A stretch of 17,613 nt of DNA from Actinobacteria bacterium UBA3012 (GCA_002346305.1 DDZI01000074.1:1-17613), one strand, 5' to 3'; positions 7,630 to 14,532 are shown, numbered from the stretch's first letter. The notes: a model not told the origin generated them from the letters alone. Program-made: numbers and translations.

Positions 7630-8712
7630 ATGGTCAAGGTTGCCACCTCCAAAGAGGAGAGATTGCAGTTACTGGAAAAAGTTGGTGAAACTTTACTTAA
7701 TCAGTCATACCAATCGTGGAACTTTGGTGATTCAACTGGTTTTGAGGCAATCTTGGTAACTGGCAAACTTCTAAATGATCCTAAATACTTCGCTTTCGCT
7801 CATGGTTGGTTTGCTGCTTGGGCGAGTAGACCAGAGCCATTTCGTAGATTAGATTGCACAGCACCGGGGGTAGCACTAATTGAGGTTGCGCAGGTAACTA
7901 AAAATAAACCAATATTTAACGCTCTTGAACAACTTGCCAAGTACTTGAGTTCAAGAAGTAAGGACCGTGGCATATATGACACCTGGGAATCACTTTGTTT
8001 AATTCCGCCATATGGTGGGGAGGAGCTTCCGCCATTTGAGGCGCAACTTCTAGCCTCACCTCCAGGTGGGACCTGTATTGATTGTTTGCACTTTGATCCA
8101 CCATTTTTCACAGGACTTGGCAAGGCATTAAATAATTCTTCATACACTGACATCGGTGTGGAGCAGGCAATTGCCTATGTTGATGCATTGCAAATGCCTA
8201 GTGGGATTTTTGATCACTTCTTTTTAAATGGAGTAGAGGGTACTTGGGGTCAAGGCTGGGGTCGTGGTCAAGGCTGGGCGTTACTTGGATTAATGGATGT
8301 TTTGCACCAAATCCCTAAATCGCATCCTGGATATCAAAAATTAGTGGGGGCCGCTCAAAAACTAATTGATGGGATGATCAAATTACAGCGTGAGGATGGT
8401 CGTTGGTGGTGCGTCATAGATAGTGAAAGATCTGGAGAGGAAGGTTCAACGGCTGGTTTCATGGCAACTGGTTTTGCCAGAGCAATAAAACTTGGGATCA
8501 TTGATAAATCAAAGGTAGAACCCGCCATGATTAAGGCTCTAAATGGTGTTATCGCCGATACCAATGGCGAGGGACAACTACAAAATGTTACTGCGGCCGT
8601 TATGGCCTCAACAAGAAAATCTCACTATGAGTTTACGCCTCGAGGTTTTTCAGTCCCCTGGGGTCAAGGCCCGTTGGCATTAGCAATCTTTGAGACATTT
8701 GATCTGGTATAA
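7630..8712 (+). CDS. GH88/GH105-type unsaturated uronyl hydrolase-like protein
   Basis: A 360-residue protein resembling the (alpha/alpha)6-barrel YteR/UGL enzymes, which hydrate the double bond of unsaturated uronic acids released by polysaccharide lyases. The best markers are WGRGQGWALLGLMDVL (210-225), matching the W-[AG]-RG-[NQ]-GW motif, and CIDCLHFDPPFF (149-160), where Asp151 corresponds to the catalytic aspartate region. KLQREDGRWW and GSTAGFMATGFARAI are also typical of six-hairpin glycosidases. There is no signal peptide, so it acts in the cytoplasm on imported oligosaccharides. It lies 8 bases after one crotonase gene and 5 bases before the regulator. Family membership is fairly secure; substrate and the identity of the second catalytic aspartate are not. 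Confidence 0.78.
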   Translation: MVKVATSKEERLQLLEKVGETLLNQSYQSWNFGDSTGFEAILVTGKLLNDPKYFAFAHGWFAAWASRPEPFRRLDCTAPGVALIEVAQVTKNKPIFNALEQLAKYLSSRSKDRGIYDTWESLCLIPPYGGEELPPFEAQLLASPPGGTCIDCLHFDPPFFTGLGKALNNSSYTDIGVEQAIAYVDALQMPSGIFDHFFLNGVEGTWGQGWGRGQGWALLGLMDVLHQIPKSHPGYQKLVGAAQKLIDGMIKLQREDGRWWCVIDSERSGEEGSTAGFMATGFARAIKLGIIDKSKVEPAMIKALNGVIADTNGEGQLQNVTAAVMASTRKSHYEFTPRGFSVPWGQGPLALAIFETFDLV

Positions 8713-8717
8713 ATTAA

Positions 8718-9434
8718 ATGAAAACTACGATCTCACGAAACCTGCCCACCCAAATAGTTATCGATTTAGGCAGCAAAATTGTTCATGGCCAGGTTGCACC
8801 GGGCACGATATTGACCTCGGATTTCTTAGAGATTAAGTATCAGGTCAGCCGAACTGTCGTACGGGAAGCCCTAAAAGTTTTGCATGATAAAGGTTTGACT
8901 CGACCACGAACCAAAACTGGCACCATAGTTTTAGAGCGATCAGAGTGGAATCTGCTGGATGAGGATATACTGAATTGGCTGCAAGCTTCAGGTTTGAGCA
9001 CAGATCTAATTGCTGATTTAGAAGAACTCAGATCAACCTATGAGCCTGGCGTAGTGCGAATTGCAGCAAAGCGGCGAGGTAGTCGAGATATTACTCAGCT
9101 TAAAAAAGCCTTAAAAAATATGACAGATGCCTTCTATGCTGATGGACCTAACTCTGCATTAATCGCACAAGCCGATGTGGAATTTCATGAAGCTCTTCAG
9201 GTTGCAACTCAAAATGAATTAATCAAGAAAATGGGTAAGTTAATTTTGCCTTTACTTAAGATCAGAGATAATCTAGTTGAATATGAGATAGTTGAGGCAG
9301 ATTTCATAATCCAACACCAAGCAATTTTAGATGCGATAATTGATGAAGATCCAGATTCTGCAGAATTAGCTATGAAAGTACTTCTTGAAACCGCCGCTCA
9401 AACATCTTCAGTTGCTAGAAAGCGAGATAAATAA
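8718..9434 (+). CDS. GntR-family transcriptional regulator, FadR/FCD type, DgoR-like
   Basis: A 238-residue regulator. The N-terminal winged helix-turn-helix spans about residues 8-72, with the recognition helix in VSRTVVREALKVLHDKGL and the wing in RPRTKTGTIV. The linker EWNLLDEDILNWL resembles the W-N-x-LD-x-D-[VI]-L-x-W segment of the galactonate repressor DgoR. A helical FCD effector domain follows; Asp153, His157 and His200 could be metal or effector ligands. FCD regulators usually bind small organic or sugar acids and act as local repressors, so control of this cluster by a sugar acid is likely. No ribosome site precedes the ATG. TATAAA overlaps the upstream stop four bases before it, so translation may be coupled or leaderless. 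Confidence 0.88.
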   Translation: MKTTISRNLPTQIVIDLGSKIVHGQVAPGTILTSDFLEIKYQVSRTVVREALKVLHDKGLTRPRTKTGTIVLERSEWNLLDEDILNWLQASGLSTDLIADLEELRSTYEPGVVRIAAKRRGSRDITQLKKALKNMTDAFYADGPNSALIAQADVEFHEALQVATQNELIKKMGKLILPLLKIRDNLVEYEIVEADFIIQHQAILDAIIDEDPDSAELAMKVLLETAAQTSSVARKRDK

Positions 9435-9436
9435 TT

Positions 9437-10222
9437 GTGAACACTCCCAATTTACCTGAAGAATTTCTCTTTTCGATGAAGAATTTTGTAGCAACAATTA
9501 CCCTTAATCGAGAAAGTAAGTTGAATACCATGACTCCGGCGATGGGTAAAGCACTATTAGAGTTGGTGCCGTATATAAATGCCAGTAATGAGATTAGAGT
9601 CGTGATACTAACTGGTACAGGTGAAAAAGCATTCTCGGCTGGTAGTGATATTAAAGTGTTGGATCAATACGGATCCAACTGGCAATTGAGGAATAGAGTC
9701 GACTATGCCCGCGGTATTTGGGCAATTAAGAAACCAGTAATTTCTAAAATTCGTGGATATTGTATAGGTGGCGGTTTAGAAATGGCATTAATGAGTGATA
9801 TTCGTTATGCCAGTGAAAACGCCCAATTTGGTGCAGGAGAAATTAAATTAGGTTGGCATGGCGGTGCGGGCAATACCCAATTACTCCCTCGAATTGTCTC
9901 AACCGGAAAGGCATTAGAAATGTTGCTCACAGGAGATTTAATTTCAGCTGTGCAAGCAGAAAAGTATGGATTGGTTGATCAGTTATTTACTACCAGTGAG
10001 TTGGATGGAGCAGTTGATGATTTAGCGAAGCGAATTAGTGCCAATGCTCCAATAGCAGCTCAGCTCGCTAAACATTTAGTGCGAGTTTCGCAATCGACAG
10101 CTGTGGATATTGGCCTCCAATATGAAAATGATTCCTTTGCCTACTGTTTCACTACAAAAGATAGTGTTGAGGGACGTGAAGCTTTTGCTGAAAAAAGAGT
10201 GCCAAACTTCACTGGAGATTAA
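9437..10222 (+). CDS. Enoyl-CoA hydratase/isomerase (crotonase family), second copy
   Basis: A 261-residue crotonase-fold protein, clearly paralogous to the one at 6827. The oxyanion-hole segments are AFSAGSDI (65-72) and CIGGGLEMA (109-117). The two hydratase glutamates are Glu115 and Glu135, again 20 apart, so both copies appear catalytically competent. GTG at 9437 is chosen because it follows the regulator stop by two bases and places the conserved MKNFVATITLNR strand at the normal distance; the ribosome site is weak. A pair of active hydratases could act in two successive steps, such as dehydration then rehydration with different regio- or stereochemistry, or on two related substrates. 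That is inference. Confidence 0.92.
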   Translation: MNTPNLPEEFLFSMKNFVATITLNRESKLNTMTPAMGKALLELVPYINASNEIRVVILTGTGEKAFSAGSDIKVLDQYGSNWQLRNRVDYARGIWAIKKPVISKIRGYCIGGGLEMALMSDIRYASENAQFGAGEIKLGWHGGAGNTQLLPRIVSTGKALEMLLTGDLISAVQAEKYGLVDQLFTTSELDGAVDDLAKRISANAPIAAQLAKHLVRVSQSTAVDIGLQYENDSFAYCFTTKDSVEGREAFAEKRVPNFTGD

Positions 10223-10247
10223 TTCTACAATCTGGATAGGAGAAAAT

Positions 10248-11210
10248 ATGGAGATCAGGTCAGGGCTACATCGAATCGAGTGTCCTATTGGGGAGCGCTA
10301 CGTAGCAATATATGTTGTTGTCGGCAGTAAATCCATTTTGATTGTAGATACGGGCTTTGATGATTCAATTAGAACAACCGTTGCAAATTACTTCAAAAGT
10401 AATAATCTATCCCTGAGCAAGGTTGGATATGTAATAAATACCCATTCAGATTACGACCACACTGGTGGAAATAGAGCTGTGCGTGAGTTAATGCCTAATG
10501 CATTAATTTGCGCTGGTGAGCGTGATCGGCCAATGATTGAAAGTTTAGACCGAATGTTCTATGACCGCTATAACGAATTTGAAAAAGAACATGGATTTGC
10601 AGAATCTATGGCAGCTAAAGATTTTATGATGAGTGTTGCCTTTGAGAGCAATATTGATATTGGATTTTCCGGGAATGAGCGTATCGATCTCGGTGATAGG
10701 TATGTAGAAATTTTGCACACCCCGGGTCACTCTTGGGGCCATGTATCAGTTTTAGATGAAAAAACTAACGCAGTGATTATTGGTGATGCTGTGTTAGGAA
10801 ACAGTGTGTTGTTAGCCAATGGTGACCCAGCATTTCCGCCCACTTATAGATTTGTGGAGGCTTATCGCTCTACTATTAGATTGCTCAAGGGTTACCAGCC
10901 AAGTGAAATTTTGACCTCGCATTACCCAAGGTATGTGGAGCAAGCAGCAATAGACTTTCTCGATCTATCGCTAAACTACACAGATCTAATTGAAAAAATA
11001 TGTCTAGAGGTTATTTCTACTGCCAAAAAACCGATTGGCATGATGGAACTAATTGAGTCTGCCCATGAACGTATGGGACCGTGGCCTGATCCTGCTTATA
11101 AGTACCTTGCTTATCCCGTACTTGGGCACCTAGAAATTCTACTTGGATATAAAAAAATTAAAGCCAGCAAAGACGAGAATGGGTTGATAAAGTATCAACT
11201 AGCAGTCTAA
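10248..11210 (+). CDS. Metallo-beta-lactamase-fold hydrolase
   Basis: A 320-residue MBL-fold protein, probably hydrolysing an ester, lactone or thioester. The metal site begins with THSDYDHTGG, where His66, Asp68, Asp70 and His71 give an HxDxDH version of the usual HxHxDH; His161 (TPGHSWGH) and Asp180 (IGDAVLG) follow, and SHYPRY supplies a late histidine. The ATG at 10248 is preferred over in-frame starts as far upstream as 10110: TAGGAG lies seven bases before it, and the longer version would overlap the crotonase gene by more than 100 bases with a non-homologous extension. In this cluster it could act as a sugar lactonase or as an acyl-CoA thioesterase that releases the product of the CoA steps; the sequence does not decide. 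Confidence 0.88.
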   Translation: MEIRSGLHRIECPIGERYVAIYVVVGSKSILIVDTGFDDSIRTTVANYFKSNNLSLSKVGYVINTHSDYDHTGGNRAVRELMPNALICAGERDRPMIESLDRMFYDRYNEFEKEHGFAESMAAKDFMMSVAFESNIDIGFSGNERIDLGDRYVEILHTPGHSWGHVSVLDEKTNAVIIGDAVLGNSVLLANGDPAFPPTYRFVEAYRSTIRLLKGYQPSEILTSHYPRYVEQAAIDFLDLSLNYTDLIEKICLEVISTAKKPIGMMELIESAHERMGPWPDPAYKYLAYPVLGHLEILLGYKKIKASKDENGLIKYQLAV

Positions 11211-11250
11211 TTATTTTGCTTGAACCATTACTAATGTACAACCAGATAAG

Positions 11251-11263
11251 TATGATTTTGGTA
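11251..11263 (+). promoter_or_regulatory. Probable leaderless promoter of the DenD-like gene
   Basis: TATGAT at 11251-11256 is followed by six bases and then the ATG at 11263, the spacing expected when transcription begins at the start codon itself, a frequent arrangement in actinobacteria. No ribosome site is present in the 52-base gap. Two direct half-sites, GTATGAT (11250) and GTATGAA (11261), are 11 bases apart, one helical turn. GTATGAA also forms the right arm of the palindrome at 5580-5597. A good -35 is not evident. Confidence 0.5.
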
Positions 11264-12261
11264 TGAAGATTATGGTAGTTGGTGGCAATGGAATGCTAGG
11301 GCGAAAACTGGTTGCCAAACTCATCCAAAATTCGATAGATGGAAAAATTGATGTTGAAACGATTATTTCCGTTGATGTAGGTTCCAATCAAAGTGAAATC
11401 AAAAAAATTCCTGTCAATCTAGCATTTGTTACAGCTGATATTACAAATTTTAAAGTATGTCAGCAATTAATAAGCAACAAGCCGGATGTTATTTTTCACC
11501 TAGCTGCCGTAGTTTCGGGAGAGGCTGAATCAAATTTTGAAACGGGATACAAAGTTAATTTAGATGCCACCCGAAACATCTTTGAAGCTATTCGAATAGA
11601 ATCAAATAATTATCACCCACGGGTTGTATTCACCTCCTCTGCTGCTGTATATGGAGGACCTTTCCCAGAGTTAATCAATGATGAATTTATCCTGCAACCG
11701 ACAACGAGTTATGGAATCCAAAAAGTGATTGGTGAGTTGCTGGTTAATGATTACAGCCGACTGGGATTTTTCAACGGAATCGGATTACGCCTGCCCACGA
11801 TCTGTGTTCGACCCGGCAAGCCTAATGCCGCAGCCTCAGGAGTTTTTTCAAATATTATTCGTGAGCCACTTGCCGGAAAAGAGGCGATACTCACAGTTTC
11901 AAAAGATACTCAGATGGTATTTGCTTCACCACAATCCGCAGTTGATAATTTGATTCATGCTTTAAATGTGGATACAACACTTCTGGGTAATAGGAGATGT
12001 CTAACGATGCCTGGAATTACAGCAACTGTTGCGGAGGAAATTCAAGCCTTACACAAGGTTGCTGGTGACAAAATCGTGGCTCTTATAAAGGAATCAATAG
12101 ATCCAAGTGCTCAGAAATTTGTTAATAATTGGAATTTCCCCCCATTCACCGCGGATCGGGCTCAGGGGCTAGGGTTTTCATGTGAGCAGAGTTTTGAGGA
12201 AATAATAATTAAACATATAAACAACGAACTAAGTGGAGAGATATTAGGTGCTAAATTATGA
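11263..12261 (+). CDS. NAD-dependent epimerase/dehydratase family protein, D-erythronate dehydrogenase (DenD)-like
   Basis: An extended SDR of 332 residues. The cofactor loop GGNGMLG is at 7-13, Ser125-Ser126 lie in FTSSAAVYGG, and Tyr150-x3-Lys154 in SYGIQK is the catalytic pair. The stretch LRLPTICVRPGKPNAAASG and the following IIREPLAG are characteristic of the DenD group, which oxidises D-erythronate or related acids to oxo acids. The other tetronate genes (OtnK, OtnC, OtnI) are absent from the window, so the substrate may be another sugar acid. The gene probably starts a leaderless transcript and overlaps the next SDR gene by four bases (ATGA), giving translational coupling. Confidence 0.87.
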   Translation: MKIMVVGGNGMLGRKLVAKLIQNSIDGKIDVETIISVDVGSNQSEIKKIPVNLAFVTADITNFKVCQQLISNKPDVIFHLAAVVSGEAESNFETGYKVNLDATRNIFEAIRIESNNYHPRVVFTSSAAVYGGPFPELINDEFILQPTTSYGIQKVIGELLVNDYSRLGFFNGIGLRLPTICVRPGKPNAAASGVFSNIIREPLAGKEAILTVSKDTQMVFASPQSAVDNLIHALNVDTTLLGNRRCLTMPGITATVAEEIQALHKVAGDKIVALIKESIDPSAQKFVNNWNFPPFTADRAQGLGFSCEQSFEEIIIKHINNELSGEILGAKL

Positions 12262-12998
12262 ATAAGTACGCGGCGGTGACTGGTGCAAATAAAGGAATAG
12301 GCAGAGCGACAAGTATCACTCTGGCGAAAAATGGTTGGCAAGTAGCGCTATTAGGTCGCAATATGACAGGTTTGAAAAATGTTGAAAATGAAATTGGCAG
12401 CACTGCGCTAGCGGTTGAGTGTGAAGTTAGTGATCGAGCCTCAGTTGCAAATGCTTTCTCAATCATTAAAGAAAAATTTTCACGTCTAGATTTGCTTTTC
12501 AATAACGCCGGTGTAGTTATCCCAGGGTCATTACTGGAAGATGTTGATACAGATGACTGGAAGAGAGTCTTTGATATCAATGTTGGTGGCGTGTTTTTTT
12601 GTACTCAAGAAGCTTTTTTATTGATGCGGGAGCAGCAACCGCAAGGTGGTCGGATCATAAATAATGGTTCCCTATCTGCACATGCACCTAGACCCAATTC
12701 CGCACCCTACACAGCCTCCAAGCATGCGATCACAGGGCTAACCCGTTCAACCTCATTAGATGGCCGAAAATACAATATTGCTTGCGGGCAAATTGACATT
12801 GGTAATGCTGATACTGGAATGGCAAGTATGCAACGAGTTGGGGCTCCACAGGCAAATGGCGATATTCTTGCCGAGCCAGTCATTGATGCTCAAATAATCG
12901 CAGATTCAGTATTACACATGGCATCTCTTCCTTTAGATGCCAATGTTCAGTTTATAACAGTAATGGCAACAAAAATGCCTTACATTGGAAGAGGTTAA
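12258..12998 (+). CDS. Short-chain dehydrogenase/reductase (SDR), second copy
   Basis: A classical SDR of 246 residues, with TGANKGIG at 8-15, NNAG at 82-85, Ser138 in NNGSLSAHAP and Tyr151-x3-Lys155 in YTASK. After the catalytic helix the protein has CGQIDIGNADTGMA, a form seen in a subset of SDRs acting on sugars and polyols. It is only distantly related to the SDR at 4767. The ATG overlaps the preceding stop by four bases, so its product is made together with the DenD-like enzyme. It is the last gene of the plus-strand cluster; no convincing terminator hairpin follows. Confidence 0.9.
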   Translation: MNKYAAVTGANKGIGRATSITLAKNGWQVALLGRNMTGLKNVENEIGSTALAVECEVSDRASVANAFSIIKEKFSRLDLLFNNAGVVIPGSLLEDVDTDDWKRVFDINVGGVFFCTQEAFLLMREQQPQGGRIINNGSLSAHAPRPNSAPYTASKHAITGLTRSTSLDGRKYNIACGQIDIGNADTGMASMQRVGAPQANGDILAEPVIDAQIIADSVLHMASLPLDANVQFITVMATKMPYIGRG

Positions 12999-13034
12999 TC
13001 AAGATTTACCTACTAAATTTAGCAGTGGATAGAA

Positions 13035-13346
13035 TTAATAATATTCAGTATGGTTATTGCTACAGACTTTATATAACTTAGCCTCACGATAGATAGTCTT
13101 AACCAACATCAAACAATGCCTTGCAGTTTGTGGTGGCAGTGAGATTAACTTCCTTTGAAGTACTACAACATCAACCTCATCTAGGCTCATAGAGCCAATC
13201 ACAGGCATGAGATGGCGTTTATATAACCGCTTGTAATCGTGCAGGATTTTAGGTCTAACATTTATAACATTCCAAACAGTATCTACCCATTCATTAACTA
13301 GCTTTTTCTCTAACCTTCCCTCAAGGAAGGACTCACTGATTCCTAC
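13035..13346 (-). pseudogene. Tyrosine integrase, N-terminal core-binding domain remnant
   Basis: Reading the minus strand from 13346 gives 103 codons with no start codon before the conserved region. The stretch VRPKILHDYKRLYKRHLMPV, then IGSMSLDEVDVVVLQRKLIS and TARHCLMLVKTIYREAKLY, is a recognisable SAM-like core-binding domain of phage and ICE integrases. Just beyond KLY the frame ends (TAA at 13035-13037) and the catalytic domain is missing. An upstream TGA (13347-13349) separates it from any start. It lies about 55 bases left of the first tRNA-Lys fragment, where an integrase gene would be expected. Nothing else is seen between the SDR stop (12998) and this remnant except a short AT-rich inverted repeat near 13010-13026. 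Confidence 0.72.
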
Positions 13347-13400
13347 TCACCAAGTCTTACGACTTTTTAGAGCAGTAAACCAATCTCACTTACGCTCATA

Positions 13401-13446
13401 AGTGGGTTGTGAGGGATTCGAACCCCCGACCCGGTGATTAAGAGTC
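13401..13446 (-). repeat. tRNA-Lys(CTT) 3'-half fragment, attachment-site copy 1
   Basis: On the minus strand this is the 3' half of a tRNA: anticodon loop CTCTTAA (anticodon CTT at 13440-13442), 3' anticodon stem, variable loop, T-arm with loop TTCGAAT and a 5-bp stem, and acceptor strand ACAACCC ending at discriminator A (13403). Sequence upstream of the anticodon loop cannot pair with the 3' anticodon stem, and there is no D-arm or 5' acceptor strand. This is a displaced att fragment, not a working tRNA. It matches the copy at 14589-14634 with one difference in 46 bases. Confidence 0.85.
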
Positions 13447-13527
13447 CGCCCTAATTTATTTCTAGGCGTGTATTAACGTATTTCAGTTATGAGTTACACG
13501 CTTAGGCATAAGGGTAAACGTGTAGGG

Positions 13528-13549
13528 GTGTTAGCACGGTGTTAGCACG
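13528..13549 (+). repeat. Two tandem 11-base repeats, putative integrase arm sites (left end)
   Basis: GTGTTAGCACG occurs twice without a gap, about 80 bases inside the first tRNA fragment. The same unit recurs as a pair at 14511-14532, inside the other end of the interval. Short direct repeats flanking an att core are typical arm-type binding sites of tyrosine integrases. The stretch 13447-13527 also has an imperfect inverted repeat (CTAGGCGTGTA at 13462, TACACGCTTAG at 13495). No gene is visible between 13447 and 13619. Confidence 0.6.
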
Positions 13550-13619
13550 GTTAAGGATTACGGTAAATTCGTTAATAGGCAAGTAGAGAGCTTTTAATTG
13601 GAGTTAATAGAGCAGAGCT

Positions 13620-14051
13620 CTAACGAGCAGTAGATAAATACTCTTTAAGGGTTTGATTTTCTAGTGAGATCTCAATCAGATGGTATTTAACCACATCACC
13701 AATTGAAACAATTGAGAGTAGATCACCCTTCTCATCAACTACTGGTACATGCCTAATTCGCTTCTCAGTCATCATCGACATAATCTCAGCCACGGAAGCT
13801 TCTGGGCGGCAGGTAAAGACCCCAACTGTCATGATATCTCGAACATGAAGATCTTCAATCCTCTTACTCTTGCCAGAAAGTGATCGCACCACATCTCGTT
13901 CTGAGACGATACCATCAATTACTTTACTATCTGCTGACACCACCAAAGCGCCCACATTAAATGAATTAAGGCACTTTAATAAATACTCCACAGTGTCATT
14001 AGCCTTTATTGTTCGGACCTGCTTCTCTTTAATAATAGATTCAATCCTCAT
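13620..14051 (-). CDS. Protein of two CBS domains
   Basis: A small protein of 143 residues made almost entirely of a tandem CBS pair (Bateman module), which usually senses adenine nucleotides and regulates a partner. Domain 1 (about 1-58) includes TVEYLLKCLNSFNVGALVV and IDGIVSERDVVRSL; domain 2 (about 65-128) includes VRDIMTVGVFTCRPEASVAE, RIRHVPVVDEKGDLLSIVSI and GDVVKY. The ATG at 14051 is chosen over an upstream GTG (14063) because AGGAG lies four bases before it and inside the longer version. It is the only intact gene between the two tRNA-Lys fragments. Stand-alone CBS pairs are common in core genomes, so it may be a trapped chromosomal gene rather than element cargo. Confidence 0.88.
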   Translation of the reverse strand: MRIESIIKEKQVRTIKANDTVEYLLKCLNSFNVGALVVSADSKVIDGIVSERDVVRSLSGKSKRIEDLHVRDIMTVGVFTCRPEASVAEIMSMMTEKRIRHVPVVDEKGDLLSIVSIGDVVKYHLIEISLENQTLKEYLSTAR

Positions 14052-14140
14052 TGCACTCCTCACCTTTAACGTAAACTCATACTTCTCCTAGCAGGTCAAT
14101 AAAGCAAGAGAGAAAGAGAAACTACTTTGGTGTATCTACT

Positions 14141-14509
14141 TTGTTTAGGGAACAGGTTCATCAGCACCCTCCTAGAAGCCTTCTGACCTGGCTCCAGGCG
14201 CCCTGGGTCAAACTATTTTTCGGGTACTTCATACTCAAAAGCCACGGACAGCCAATTGATACAGGTACACCTACTCACTTATTCGGTAAGTTGTTAAAAC
14301 TATCTGGATTAAGGCATACCCGACTTAATGACTTACGCCATTTACACGCCACCGAGCTACTTAGATTAGGTGAACCCTTACACGTCGTAGCTAATCGCCT
14401 AGGCCATAAGGACGCTATGGTCACGGCAACGATTTACGCTCACGTTACAGACGAACAAGGAGAAAGCGCTTCTAATACTTTCGCTAACGGAATTCGTTTA
14501 GCTAATTAG
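14141..14509 (+). pseudogene. Tyrosine integrase, C-terminal catalytic fragment
   Basis: From about residue 33 of this 122-codon frame the sequence is the C-terminal third of a phage-type tyrosine recombinase: KSHGQPIDTGT, RLNDLRHLHATELLRLGEP, NRLGHKDAMVTATIYAHV. Arg66, His89 and nucleophile Tyr99 are present, but the histidine of the HxxR box is Asn63 (NDLR, codon AAT), one base from the expected CAT. The first ~30 residues (14141-14235) resemble no integrase and are somewhat more GC-rich, so the frame was probably truncated and joined to unrelated sequence. The core-binding domain is missing. The stop lies one base before the arm-like repeats, as in intact integrase-att modules. Its minus-strand counterpart at 13035-13346 could be the lost half of the same or another integrase. 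Confidence 0.78.
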
Positions 14510-14510
14510 G

Positions 14511-14532
14511 GTGTTAGCAAAGTGTTAGCACG
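14511..14532 (+). repeat. Two tandem 11-base repeats, putative integrase arm sites (right end)
   Basis: GTGTTAGCAAA is followed directly by GTGTTAGCACG, the same unit and orientation as at 13528-13549. The pair lies between the integrase stop and the second tRNA fragment, 56 bases from it. If the interval were excised as a circle, the two pairs would flank a single att core. The rest of 14533-14588 is AT-rich with no gene. Confidence 0.6.

Noticed and set aside
6827..10222. Fatty-acid beta-oxidation operon
   Set aside because: There is no acyl-CoA dehydrogenase, 3-hydroxyacyl-CoA dehydrogenase or thiolase in the window.
10110..10247. Longer N-terminus for the MBL protein
   Set aside because: It would overlap the crotonase gene by over 100 bases and adds residues unlike the family. 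A strong ribosome site supports 10248.
13401..13446. Functional tRNA-Lys genes at 13401 and 14589
   Set aside because: Both lack the 5' acceptor strand, the D-arm and a pairing 5' anticodon stem; only the 3' half is present.
13528..13549. CRISPR-like or minisatellite array
   Set aside because: There are only two 11-base units per site with no spacers, no further copies and no cas genes. Arm-type sites next to att cores fit better.
14052..14063. GTG start for the CBS protein
   Set aside because: The AGGAG ribosome site lies within the extra codons and is positioned for the ATG at 14051.
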